Origin: Taibaiella sp.
GTDB taxonomy: Bacteria > Bacteroidota > Bacteroidia > Chitinophagales > Chitinophagaceae
Reading direction: 5' to 3'
DNA length: 64,000 nt
Assembly: GCA_016786705.1 (NCBI GenBank)
Contig: JAEUVV010000008.1
Coordinates: 1-64,000, forward strand
The position numbers and the translations under genes were made by a program. How positions within the stretch are numbered: the first letter of the stretch is position 1; the number at the start of each line of letters is the position of its first letter. Positions 8,814-17,082 of this stretch are shown piece by piece. The notes beneath the pieces were generated by a model. It did not search any database and was not told the DNA's origin. It saw nothing but the letters and a program-made list of their open reading frames with translations.

Positions 8814-9611
8814 TCAGGGCAACAATGTTTCTTTAAGTATAATGTAAATACCCATTACCAGCACAAACCAGCCAAATGCAGGCTTAAGCTTTGCACCATT
8901 GATCCTGGCAGCGAGCTGGCTGCCGATAAGTATGCCAACGATAGCCACACCGGCAATACTCAAAAGCAATAACCAGTCTATAGATAAGTGATGGAGCGAA
9001 AAAAGGAATCCTGATAATGAATTGATGGCAATAATCACGAGAGAAGTACCTATGGCTGTTTTTATGGGTAGCTTCAACAGGTTGACCAATACCGGGATGA
9101 TCAGGAAGCCGCCACCGGCGCCAATTAAGCCGGTAACCGTTCCTACCAGAATACCCTGGAGGATAGCTAGCGGGTAATTGAATGCCTTATTTTGCAGCAA
9201 TGCATCATTATCCGGCTTGCTCTTTTTTATCATGCTATAGGAAGCAAAGATCATCAGCACGGCAAAAAGAAGCATCAATAAAATGCTTTTGGTAACCATG
9301 AAACTTCCTACCGTAAAGACTTCTGCTGGAATGGCGGGAACAATAAATGTTCTTGTAAGAAAAACAGCCGCAATAGATGGAATACCAAATACTACGGCAG
9401 TCCTGAGGTTAACCAGGCCTTTTTTAAAATAAGCATAAGAGCCGGCTAAGCTGGTTATACCAACAATAAAAAGAGAGTATACCGTTGCTAAAGCTGCATC
9501 TGTACTGAATAAATAAACCAGGACAGGTACGGTGAGGATACTACCGCCACCGCCGATCAGCCCCAATGAAATACCAATAAAAATAGATGCGATGTAACCT
9601 GCTATGTTCAT
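8814..9611 (-). CDS. TauE/SafE family sulfite or sulfur-anion exporter
   Basis: 265 residues with about eight membrane segments in two repeats. Each repeat begins with the family's glycine-rich motif: IGISLGLIGGGGSILTVPVL near residue 15 and VTGLIGAGGGFLIIPVL near residue 160. Members export sulfite, sulfoacetate or related anions across the inner membrane. Its place between the Crp/Fnr regulator and the persulfide dioxygenase gene points to disposal of sulfite made by the dioxygenase. Gaps are 60 bases upstream and 77 downstream. Confidence 0.9.
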   Translation of the reverse strand: MNIAGYIASIFIGISLGLIGGGGSILTVPVLVYLFSTDAALATVYSLFIVGITSLAGSYAYFKKGLVNLRTAVVFGIPSIAAVFLTRTFIVPAIPAEVFTVGSFMVTKSILLMLLFAVLMIFASYSMIKKSKPDNDALLQNKAFNYPLAILQGILVGTVTGLIGAGGGFLIIPVLVNLLKLPIKTAIGTSLVIIAINSLSGFLFSLHHLSIDWLLLLSIAGVAIVGILIGSQLAARINGAKLKPAFGWFVLVMGIYIILKETLLP

Positions 9612-9671
9612 AGTTTTAAAACTTAATACAGCAAAGATGCAATAAGCCCAAAACCTGTACAGCCACTTTTG

Positions 9672-10295
9672 TTACAGAAGCACTATTTTATTTCTGCCCA
9701 GCTGGACAACTTTGTTTTCCTCCAGTTGCTTTAACAGGCGGGAAACCACAACACGGGCGGTTCCCAGCTCGTTCGCCAGCTGTTCGTGGGTTACGTTTAT
9801 AGTTTTAGATTGTAGCAGTTCAGCTTTTTTTGTAAGTAAATTTAACAGTCGCTCATCTACTTTTTTAAAGGCGATCGCGTTGATAATATCCAGCAATTCC
9901 TCGAAACGTTTATGATACAAGCGGAAAATATAATCCAGCCACTGCGGATACTCTTTAATGAACAGGGATACCTTATCGACCGGGAGGAACAGGATTTCCG
10001 CATCTTCTTCCACTTCCGCTTTTACCTTACTGGTTTCATTATGCAGGCCACCCAGAAAAGACATGATGCAGCTTTCGCCTGCTTTGATATAGTACAACAA
10101 AATTTCCCTGCCGTCTTCTTCGGTACGTATAACTTTCAAAGTTCCCTTGATAACAATAGGAATAGAGCGGATATGCGCTTTTTCATTTAAGATAGTATCG
10201 CCTGCCCGGTAAGCTTTAAAAATACTGTATTGCTGTAGCTTTGCTATCAACTCCGGTGAAGATTTAAATGAGGCTATTTGTTGCAATTCTTCCAT
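9672..10295 (-). CDS. Crp/Fnr family transcriptional regulator
   Basis: 207 residues. The N-terminal cyclic-nucleotide-binding-like barrel (about 15-125) contains YRAGDTILNE and GREILLYYIKAGESC. The C-terminal winged helix has THEQLANELGTARVVVSRLL as its helix-turn-helix (about 165-185). Only one cysteine is present, so it is not an Fnr-type iron-sulfur sensor. It is the first gene of the minus-strand sulfur operon and probably controls it, sensing redox state or a sulfur species. Its signal cannot be read from the sequence. It is divergent from the arsR operon. Confidence 0.9.
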   Translation of the reverse strand: MEELQQIASFKSSPELIAKLQQYSIFKAYRAGDTILNEKAHIRSIPIVIKGTLKVIRTEEDGREILLYYIKAGESCIMSFLGGLHNETSKVKAEVEEDAEILFLPVDKVSLFIKEYPQWLDYIFRLYHKRFEELLDIINAIAFKKVDERLLNLLTKKAELLQSKTINVTHEQLANELGTARVVVSRLLKQLEENKVVQLGRNKIVLL

Positions 10296-10616
10296 ATCGT
10301 AAAAGTAGTATTTTATTCCGGGTCAATATATAAGCGAGCGGTAAATAAAAAAGAATGTGTTCCTACCTTACATATAATGTGTTTAAAAGATCCCGGTCCA
10401 GACTTATTTATTAAAAAAACTTCAACGTGTCGTAATTATTCATAACACAACTTCTATATTATCACGCTTGCATTTTCAGCAAGGGAATATCGCTGACTGC
10501 CGGGCTCAGCCCATAATTTTAGCCCTGGTTAAGTATTTAACGACAAACAATTTTCCGCTGGCATTTGGTCAATTTAATAATCCATCGTAATATTGCAATA
10601 TTAAATTTAATTACCA
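10296..10616. other. Divergent regulatory region between crp-like and arsR-like genes
   Basis: 321 bases between two outward-reading operons. The right end holds the ArsR promoter and a perfect palindrome, described separately. On the left, the minus strand carries TACTTTTAC about 10 bases before the Crp/Fnr start, a weak match to TAnnTTTG. Otherwise the segment is AT-rich and holds no reading frame I would defend. Confidence 0.5.
10564..10603 (+). promoter_or_regulatory. ArsR promoter with overlapping palindromic operator
   Basis: TTTG (10564-10567) lies 20 bases before TAATATTG (10588-10595), which differs from the consensus TAnnTTTG at one base. The -7 box is half of the perfect 16-base palindrome TAATATTGCAATATTA (10588-10603), ending 13 bases before the ATG at 10617. 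A repressor on this palindrome would block the -7 region directly, as expected for ArsR autoregulation. Confidence 0.65.
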
Positions 10617-10943
10617 ATGGGTGCTTCAAAGACAGAACATTTTACGGAACAACAAAACCAGGTCGCAACCATAGCAAAGGCATTGGGCCATCCGGCAAGA
10701 ATAGCCATTATAGAATATTTACTAAAGGTAAATGCCTGCATATGCAGTGATATTGTTGATGAATTACCTTTAGCACAGCCTACCGTTTCTCAGCACTTAA
10801 AAGAGTTGAAAAATGCAGGCCTGATAAAAGGTAACATTGAGGGTAATTCAATCTGCTATTGTATAGAAGAAAAAACGTTCAACATACTAAAAGAATATTT
10901 TACAAATATCATCTTTACTGTAACCAATCAAAAATGTTGCTAG
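10617..10943 (+). CDS. arsR: ArsR-family metalloregulatory repressor
   Basis: 108 residues, a winged helix-turn-helix of the ArsR/SmtB family: ALGHPARIAIIEYLL, then the alpha-3 region NACICSDIVDELP with the metal-binding pair C41 and C43, then the recognition helix LAQPTVSQHLKELKNAG. A second pair, C80 and C82 (SICYCIEE), lies in the wing, and the protein ends QKCC. Arsenite binding should release it from DNA. The palindrome just upstream is its likely operator. The ATG at 10617 gives the usual family length; a frame open from 10565 would run through the operator. It heads a plus-strand operon of arsenic and chromate resistance genes, 4 bases before the next gene. Confidence 0.9.
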   Translation: MGASKTEHFTEQQNQVATIAKALGHPARIAIIEYLLKVNACICSDIVDELPLAQPTVSQHLKELKNAGLIKGNIEGNSICYCIEEKTFNILKEYFTNIIFTVTNQKCC

Positions 10944-10947
10944 TCCT

Positions 10948-11514
10948 ATGGAAATGGCCTTTCTCCTGTTAATTGTATTGCTAATTGCTTATTCAGTGCT
11001 GGCCTTGTTCGACGGTGTATTCCTGCATCTGTATAAATACCGCTTGTACGATCATAGCGAAAGCAAGTTTGAACACCTGGTCCACACTATACGGGCTTTT
11101 CTTTTTATAGGAATCCTGGCAACATTATTTATTAACCCGGAAGATAACAGCCTGTTTCTATTAGGCATTACACTGGTAATAGCAGATATGGTAACGCTGG
11201 TTGTTGACGCCTATGCAGAGCAAGACAGCCGTTCGTTTATGGGCGGCCTTCCCCGTTGGGAATACATTTTACACCTGATCGTAAACGGTATTCACTTTGC
11301 CAGTATAGCAGTATTTATGGCCATCAAAATAAACATTGACAACAACGAGAGTATGCTGGTCAGCGACTTTCAGCATGTAGAATACTTTCATACCTTCAAA
11401 AAAATAGCAATAAATTTATTGCCCGGAGCAATACTAATAAGCCTTTTACATATACTGCTTTATTTACCGAAATTCAAATCTTTCGTTAATAAGTTGCAAC
11501 TAAACTGTTGCTAA
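10948..11514 (+). CDS. Conserved multi-pass membrane protein with C-terminal Cys-Cys
   Basis: 188 residues with five or so hydrophobic segments (MAFLLLIVLLIAYSVLALF; TIRAFLFIGILATLFI; LFLLGITLVIADMVTLVV; IHFASIAVFMAI; LLPGAILISLLHILLYL). Acidic and histidine-rich loops lie between them (YDHSESKFEHLVH, FQHVEYFHTF), and it ends LQLNCC. I do not recognise the family. It starts 4 bases after arsR, so it is co-transcribed and probably co-translated. Possible roles are an accessory to the exporters or an extra metalloid-handling membrane protein. The final Cys-Cys matches the ends of the genes on both sides. Confidence 0.7.
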   Translation: MEMAFLLLIVLLIAYSVLALFDGVFLHLYKYRLYDHSESKFEHLVHTIRAFLFIGILATLFINPEDNSLFLLGITLVIADMVTLVVDAYAEQDSRSFMGGLPRWEYILHLIVNGIHFASIAVFMAIKINIDNNESMLVSDFQHVEYFHTFKKIAINLLPGAILISLLHILLYLPKFKSFVNKLQLNCC

Positions 11515-11564
11515 AAAAATTACGCCCCAAATAAGAATTAATATAGCAATAAAAAACAAAAGCA

Positions 11565-12029
11565 ATGAAACTATCAGAAATCAAAGAAATCTTACCCAAA
11601 TTAGAAAATGTTACCTTTCAATTAGAGAACGGCACATTTGTACCGGAACATTTCCATGTAACTGAAGTAGGGCAAATTACTAAAAACTTTATTGATTGCG
11701 GTGGTGTGATCCGTACAGAAAAAGTCGTCAACTTTCAGTTGTGGAATGCCGACGATTTCGAACACAGGTTAAAGCCAACAAAGCTATTAAACATCATTAA
11801 ACTTTCAGAAGAAAAACTGGGCATTGAAGATGCTGAAATAGAAGTAGAATACCAGAATGAAACAATCGGCAAATATGATTTGGAATTCAACGGGACAACA
11901 TTTGTCTTAAAAAACAAAACCACCGCTTGCCTGGCACAAGATGCCTGCGGCATTCCTCCTGAAAAGCAAAAGATAAAATTAGCGGACCTCAATAGTAATT
12001 GCTGCACACCTGGCTCGGGCTGTTGCTAA
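11565..12029 (+). CDS. DUF6428 family protein of the arsenic operon
   Basis: 154 residues, soluble, without a signal peptide. The N-terminus (MKLSEIKEILPKLENVTFQL) and the central GTFVPEHFHVTEVG, FIDCGGVIRTEKVVNFQLWN and HRLKPTKLLNIIKLSE are characteristic of DUF6428 proteins, which in Bacteroidota often sit beside arsR. The C-terminus is cysteine-rich (CLAQDACGIPP and SNCCTPGSGCC), suggesting thiol coordination of arsenite or another soft metal. A metallochaperone or sequestering role is inference. It lies 50 bases after the membrane protein and 9 bases before the chromate transporter gene. Confidence 0.85.
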   Translation: MKLSEIKEILPKLENVTFQLENGTFVPEHFHVTEVGQITKNFIDCGGVIRTEKVVNFQLWNADDFEHRLKPTKLLNIIKLSEEKLGIEDAEIEVEYQNETIGKYDLEFNGTTFVLKNKTTACLAQDACGIPPEKQKIKLADLNSNCCTPGSGCC

Positions 12030-12038
12030 AAGACCACA

Positions 12039-13169
12039 ATGGAACAAAAAATTTCAATTGCAGCTATCGCTAAATTATTTCTGAAACTGGGTTTTATAGG
12101 TTTTGGAGGCCCGGCAGCTCATATTGCTATGATGCAGCAGGAAGTAGTGGTAAAAAGAAAATGGTTGAGCGAACAACACTTTTTAGACCTGCTTGGCGCT
12201 ACCAATCTCATTCCCGGGCCCAACAGCACGGAAATGGCCATACACATCGGTTATGATAAAGGCGGCTGGAAAGGGTTAATAACCGCAGGCTTATGCTTTA
12301 TACTGCCTGCAGTTTTAATCACCGGTATATTAGCCGTGCTGTACCATAAGTACGGGCAATTGCCGGAAGTACAACCTTTCATTTACGGCATAAAGCCGGC
12401 AATCGTCGCCATTATTATAGGAGCAGTTTACCCATTGGCCAGGAAGTCTGTAAAGTCATTGTTTTTAGGCGTTATGGGCATTATTGTATTGATAGCATCT
12501 TTATTAGGCATCAATGAAGTTTATTTAATGTTCGGGGCAGGTCTCCTGGCACTAGCATTATATGCTTTTCAAAACAGAAAGACAGATTCCTTGCAAAGTG
12601 TTGTTCCTCTTCTATTGCTGCAACTCACACAAGCGAATTTGTGGACGGGTGGTAATGCCAGGCTATTCTGGACATTCCTTAAAATAGGTTCCATACTTTA
12701 TGGTAGCGGTTATGTACTATTCGCGTTTTTAGATACGGAACTAGTAGCGAAGGGTTTGCTTACAAGGCAACAACTTATGGACGCGATCGCTATAGGACAA
12801 TTTACCCCTGGCCCGGTATTTTCTGCTGTTACCTTTATCGGCTACCAGGTCAATGGCTTTACCGGAGCGATTGTGGCTACCGTTGCCATATTCCTTCCCT
12901 CTTTTGTATTTGTTGCCCTACTGAATCCATTAATAAAAAAGATGCGCCATTCCAAAGGGCTATCCGTTTTCCTGGATGCAGTCAATGTTGCGTCCGTAGC
13001 GATCATAGCAGCGGTATGCCTTATAATGGGCAAAGAAACCATTACAGATTGGCGCACCATTACCATAGCGCTCATAAGCGGCATTATCGTTTTCAAATTT
13101 AAAAAAATCAATAGTGCATTCATTGTTTTAGGGGGTGCATTATTGGGTTATGTCTTAAAAGCTATTTAA
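12039..13169 (+). CDS. chrA: Chromate efflux transporter of the CHR family
   Basis: 376 residues, a two-domain (long-chain) CHR protein. Each half starts with the family motif: FLKLGFIGFGGPAAHIAMM near residue 15 and the related FLKIGSILYGSGYVLFAFL near residue 210. NLIPGPNSTEMAIHIGY and IGQFTPGPVFSAVTFIGY follow at equivalent places. About ten membrane segments are visible. Characterised members expel chromate from the cytoplasm. Some homologues have no proven substrate, and one inside an ArsR-controlled operon might carry another oxyanion. It starts 9 bases after the DUF6428 gene, clearly in the same operon. Confidence 0.9.
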   Translation: MEQKISIAAIAKLFLKLGFIGFGGPAAHIAMMQQEVVVKRKWLSEQHFLDLLGATNLIPGPNSTEMAIHIGYDKGGWKGLITAGLCFILPAVLITGILAVLYHKYGQLPEVQPFIYGIKPAIVAIIIGAVYPLARKSVKSLFLGVMGIIVLIASLLGINEVYLMFGAGLLALALYAFQNRKTDSLQSVVPLLLLQLTQANLWTGGNARLFWTFLKIGSILYGSGYVLFAFLDTELVAKGLLTRQQLMDAIAIGQFTPGPVFSAVTFIGYQVNGFTGAIVATVAIFLPSFVFVALLNPLIKKMRHSKGLSVFLDAVNVASVAIIAAVCLIMGKETITDWRTITIALISGIIVFKFKKINSAFIVLGGALLGYVLKAI

Positions 13170-13191
13170 TAAAATTTAAAATCAATAAAAA

Positions 13192-13965
13192 ATGAAGATT
13201 GCATTATTCAGTGATATACACGCCAATTTACCTGCATTAGAAGCCTTCTTTGCAGATGTGGAAAAAAGAAACGCCGACAGTATTTATTGCTTGGGAGATT
13301 TGGTAGGCTATAATATCTGGCCCAATGAAGTAGTAAATGAAATCCGTAAAAGAAAAATACCTACCATAGCAGGGAATTATGATTTTGGCATTGGAAGAAT
13401 GAGCAACGATTGCGGATGCGCCTACAAAACCGACAGCGAAAAAGATAACGGAAGCATTTCTATATCCTTTACCAATTCCATAATGAAAGAGGAAGAAAGG
13501 GCCTACCTGCGTACCCTTCCTGCGCATATCAAAGTAGAATTTCAATTGAATGAAGATAAGCTCAATTTATTATTAGTACACGGCAGCCCGAGAAAAATAA
13601 ACGAATACTTATTTGAAGATAGGGAAGAAAAAAGTATGCTTAGGATAATGGAACAGGCTGATGCAGACATTATGTGCTTTGGACATACTCACAAGCCATA
13701 TCACCGTATTTTGCATTCTGGCATCAACGGGCAAGACCATTTCAGACACGCCATCAATATAGGTTCGGTAGGTAAACCAAAAGACAATGATGTAAGAGGT
13801 GGTTATGTAATGCTTACTATAAACGAGCAAAGTTCTGTATTGGATAAAGATAGTATCAGTGTAGAATTTATACGTTTTGATTATGATATTGAAAGAGCAG
13901 CCAAAGCAGTAGAAGACAGTCCGTTACCTAATGAATACGCTGAAAATTTAAGGAGAGGTTATTAA
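13192..13965 (+). CDS. Calcineurin-like metallophosphoesterase
   Basis: 257 residues with the full set of metallophosphoesterase motifs: ALFSDIHANL (residues 4-13, D8 and H10), GDLVGY near 39, GNYDFG near 61 (GNHD in most relatives), LLVHGSPR near 127 and FGHTHKP near 163. Such enzymes hydrolyse phosphodiesters or phosphoprotein/nucleotide substrates with a dinuclear metal centre. An unusual SNDCGCAYKTDS segment near residue 70 brings two cysteines next to the metal site. It lies between chrA and the arsenite exporter in one operon, 22 bases after chrA. Why a phosphoesterase belongs here is unknown. Confidence 0.88.
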   Translation: MKIALFSDIHANLPALEAFFADVEKRNADSIYCLGDLVGYNIWPNEVVNEIRKRKIPTIAGNYDFGIGRMSNDCGCAYKTDSEKDNGSISISFTNSIMKEEERAYLRTLPAHIKVEFQLNEDKLNLLLVHGSPRKINEYLFEDREEKSMLRIMEQADADIMCFGHTHKPYHRILHSGINGQDHFRHAINIGSVGKPKDNDVRGGYVMLTINEQSSVLDKDSISVEFIRFDYDIERAAKAVEDSPLPNEYAENLRRGY

Positions 13966-14050
13966 TCTGGAAAATTATCAAAATAGAATTGCAAAACGAC
14001 AGAAAGTATTCAAAAGAACCAATATAAAGAACCTATAAATTAGCGCCGCA

Positions 14051-15082
14051 ATGCAACCCAAACTAAAATTTCTTGACCGCTACCTCACCTTATGGATCTT
14101 CCTGGCTATGGCAACAGGAATAGGTTTAGGCTATTTCTTTCCTGGCATTTCAAATGCTGTAAATGCTATAACCGTAGGCACTACAAATATTCCTTTAGCC
14201 ATAGGATTAATCCTGATGATGTACCCGCCCTTGGCAAAAGTGGATTATAGCTTATTACCTAAAGCATTTAAAGACAAAAAAGTAATCGGTATTTCTTTAC
14301 TGCTGAATTGGGTGATCGGCACGCTGTTAATGTTCGGCTTAGCGGTTTTATTTTTACGTAACGAGCCCGATTATATGACCGGCCTTATATTGATAGGTTT
14401 GGCAAGATGTATCGCTATGGTTATTGTATGGAGTGATCTGGCAAAAGCTAACCGGGAATATACCGCTATGTTAGTTGCATTAAACAGCATCTTCCAGGTA
14501 TTATCTTACAGTTTCTTAGTCTGGTTATTCATCAACATATTACCCAAGAAATTGGGATTAGCCGACTTCAATGTAAGCGTATCAATGAAAGATGTTACCG
14601 AAAGCGTACTGATCTATTTAGGCATACCTTTCCTCGCAGGGTTCCTAAGCCGTTACTTCCTGGTAAAGGCAAAAGGTATTGAATGGTATAACCGCATATT
14701 CGTACCCAGGATCTCGCCTGTTACCTTATATGCGCTACTGTTCACCATCGTATTAATGTTCAGCCTGAAAGGCGATAAAATAGTAGAGCTGCCCATGGAT
14801 GTACTTAAAGTAGCCCTGCCATTAATTATCTATTTTGTGCTGATGTTTTTTGTAAGCTTCTTTATTAATAGATCACTGAAGATCCCTTACGATAAAAACG
14901 CATCCATCGCATTTACAGCCACAGGGAATAATTTTGAATTGGCTATTGCCGTCGCCATATCGGTTTTCGGCATTCATTCACCACAGGCATTTGTTGGCGT
15001 TATAGGACCATTAGTGGAGGTACCGGTACTGATCTTACTGGTAAAAGCAAGTTGGTGGTTAAAGAAAAAGTATTACCCTTAA
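14051..15082 (+). CDS. arsB: ACR3-type arsenite exporter
   Basis: 343 residues, ten membrane segments. Key ACR3 features are visible: the cysteine in [12 protein letters not shown] (about residue 120, the conserved TM4 cysteine needed for arsenite transport) and the glutamate in [15 protein letters not shown] near residue 303. It expels arsenite driven by the proton-motive force. It is the last gene of the ArsR operon and is followed by a terminator about 150 bases on. No arsenate reductase gene lies in the operon or elsewhere in the window, so the operon by itself handles As(III) only. The family is unrelated to the E. coli ArsB although it often bears that symbol. Confidence 0.93.
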   Translation: MQPKLKFLDRYLTLWIFLAMATGIGLGYFFPGISNAVNAITVGTTNIPLAIGLILMMYPPLAKVDYSLLPKAFKDKKVIGISLLLNWVIGTLLMFGLAVLFLRNEPDYMTGLILIGLARCIAMVIVWSDLAKANREYTAMLVALNSIFQVLSYSFLVWLFINILPKKLGLADFNVSVSMKDVTESVLIYLGIPFLAGFLSRYFLVKAKGIEWYNRIFVPRISPVTLYALLFTIVLMFSLKGDKIVELPMDVLKVALPLIIYFVLMFFVSFFINRSLKIPYDKNASIAFTATGNNFELAIAVAISVFGIHSPQAFVGVIGPLVEVPVLILLVKASWWLKKKYYP

Positions 15083-15232
15083 AGCAACTCATCAGTTCCC
15101 GGTCCGGGTTATAGAGCGCGGTTAGTCCTTCTTGCTTATACCTGTATTAAGCTGTAAACCAACACCGCTAATGCTACCATTACACAATGCGGCGAAAAAA
15201 GTCCCTTAATTTTCGTCCGGTTCTTCTCCATA

Positions 15233-15265
15233 AAGCTTCTTTCCTATTGTAAAGAAGCTTATTTT
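15233..15265 (+). terminator. Rho-independent terminator of the arsenic operon
   Basis: AAGCTTCTTT (15233-15242) and AAAGAAGCTT (15251-15260) form a perfect 10-bp stem with an 8-base loop, followed by ATTTTT. It lies 150 bases after the ACR3 stop; nothing else in the gap looks coding. Confidence 0.65.
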
Positions 15266-15300
15266 TATACCGCTATTTTTAATGATAAAATCACCATATA

Positions 15301-16182
15301 ATGAAACCTTTCAATTATATATTACTTGTCGCACCTATACTTTTAAGTGCTCCTGCAAACGCACAAGAACGCGAGTTATGCAAAGCGGCTGACAAAGGGG
15401 ACTTTAAAAAAGTAGAAAAAATTATTGAAAGGGAAGCGGCAAAGTACAAAAAAGGACGTAGCGTAAATAATGGCAGCGCTACCTACACGACCTTCGATCT
15501 AGCATTAGACAGCTTAATAAGCTGGCTCGGGAAATTTGGCTGCGTTGAACAAGTTATTTGGGACAAATGCCAGGATAAACCAGATAAAATACCCTATAAC
15601 TTCAGCATTGGAGTAATTTTTAAGGCCAACAATGTATCAATAGAAAAAGTGTTCACCCTTCAGGTCAGAACAAGCAGGCATACAGGTGACAGGTTATACT
15701 ATCTCGGGATGAAAGAGCAAACAGGATTTGTAAGGGAACAATATTTACTATGTTCAAAGTCTGATAAAAGTGCATTGAATGCTTCGGCAACTGGTAGCAG
15801 CCAAGATAAGCATCAGCCCACTACTCTTAATTACTACACAGATTCAATAAACTACAATAGCTTATTGGGGAATTACATTTGTATTGATAAAAACATCATT
15901 GACACGATACGTTTTAAAAAAGTGGAAGAATATGGAATTAAAATGACCCGAAGCCCTAAAGCTGGCAATAATGTATTAAACGAAGCATATTCTTTTAAAA
16001 TTATTGCACCGAACATCATTGATCACATTGGAACATATAGCCCGTGGCGTATCCAGGTAGCAAAGATAAAAGTGACAGGTACGGATATTTTAGAAATTGC
16101 CTATAGTAACGCTTACACCTTTCCGGACAATTCAACTGTGACTTTAAAATATAAAAAATTACAAGAGCAGGATGTTCATTAA
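15301..16182 (+). CDS. Secreted hypothetical protein
   Basis: 293 residues with a signal peptide (MKPFNYILLVAPILLSAPANAQ). The mature start, ERELCKAADKGDFKKVEKII, resembles the first helices of an ankyrin repeat but only once. The middle has a paired-cysteine region (FGCVEQVIWDKCQD), and the C-terminal third is strand-rich (NYICIDKNIIDTI, GIKMTRSP, YSFKIIAPNIIDHI). I do not recognise a family. It stands alone between the arsenic operon terminator and the first cassette-like spacer, and its A-rich codon use resembles the genes that follow rather than the core genes. Confidence 0.7.
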   Translation: MKPFNYILLVAPILLSAPANAQERELCKAADKGDFKKVEKIIEREAAKYKKGRSVNNGSATYTTFDLALDSLISWLGKFGCVEQVIWDKCQDKPDKIPYNFSIGVIFKANNVSIEKVFTLQVRTSRHTGDRLYYLGMKEQTGFVREQYLLCSKSDKSALNASATGSSQDKHQPTTLNYYTDSINYNSLLGNYICIDKNIIDTIRFKKVEEYGIKMTRSPKAGNNVLNEAYSFKIIAPNIIDHIGTYSPWRIQVAKIKVTGTDILEIAYSNAYTFPDNSTVTLKYKKLQEQDVH

Positions 16183-16190
16183 AAAAGCAA

Positions 16191-16450
16191 TGCACAACAC
16201 GGTTTTGTGCCAGGCAGTCAGATTTTTGATTCAACAGTCGTTTTTCAATTAAACATTAATAATAAAGCCAGCCTTTGTGCTTCGATTGCCCTGAATGGTT
16301 TTGTGGGCTTATGTTAAACGCCAAATTGGAAAATATGCCAGCACAACTAAAAGACGGTTACGAAAAAAATTGCATCTGACACAAATGGTTTGCAAGTAAT
16401 GCACAACAGAACCGCTAACATGGTGTTGTCAAAACGTTAGTGGCTATATT
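16191..16450 (+). repeat. Cassette-like spacer A with inverted repeats
   Basis: A 260-base non-coding spacer. Its left end has GCACAA (16192-16197) facing TTGTGC (16205-16210). Its right end has CCGCTAAC (16412-16419) facing GTTAGTGG (16436-16443), a near-perfect inverted pair 16 bases apart. The next reading frame starts 8 bases after that end. Words shared with spacer B are ATTCAACAG, CTTCGATTG and TTTGTGCT. The layout resembles recombination-site spacers between gene cassettes. No integrase gene is present in the window. Confidence 0.45.
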
Positions 16451-16969
16451 ATGAAGACCCATGCAACTTTAACATTCCTTATTTTGACTTTTGGAGAACT
16501 ATATGGAAAAAAGAAGCAATGTCATTGTGACAAAGACACATGGATGAACCAAGCAACAGTTAGTTGTGAGACAATACATCTTAACAATAAAGCTAAACTT
16601 TATCGGCAATACAACTGCGACAAAATTTGGCAGACTCTTAAAACAACTCAACATAAGAAAAAAACAAAGAGCAATCTGAAAATCTAAAATTTCCAATTTT
16701 TAAAAGCACATTTTTCATTACCCATAACGAAAAAAATAGGGAGTTATCTACAACAAGGCAATCAGACGCTTCCTTATACTTATGATGGAATTAAAGAAAT
16801 ATTAGATTCTGTGGGCATTGCCTCTGTGTATACATCGATCCACTCTTTAAACAAAGGTATTCCAGGATATAAATATTATTATCAGTTTGCTAAAAACGGA
16901 GTCATTACATCCAGCAAAAAATCATTTACAATACAATATAAACGTCTGAGAATCAAAATGAAAAATTAG
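16451..16969 (+). pseudogene. Hypothetical gene interrupted by an in-frame stop
   Basis: The frame opens with ATG at 16451, runs 78 codons to TAA at 16685-16687, and then stays open in the same frame for 93 more codons to TAG at 16967-16969. The first part (FGELYGKKKQCHCDKDTWMNQ, then HLNNKAKLYRQYNCDKIWQTL) looks like the beginning of a Bacteroidota hypothetical family with a hydrophobic leader and a cysteine motif. The second part contains GIKEILDSVGIASVYTSIHS and GYKYYYQFAKNGVITSS. A single nonsense change, or an internal deletion, would explain the picture. Alternatively only the 78-residue protein is made. No function recognised. Confidence 0.5.
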
Positions 16970-17082
16970 TATTAAAATTTCCCGATCATATCTTCCACAA
17001 GACACTATGGCAAAATGAAAAATGTTTCCGATTTTTGAAAAAAAATAAAATACCATAGTAATGTTTCTACCTAAATTTTAAA

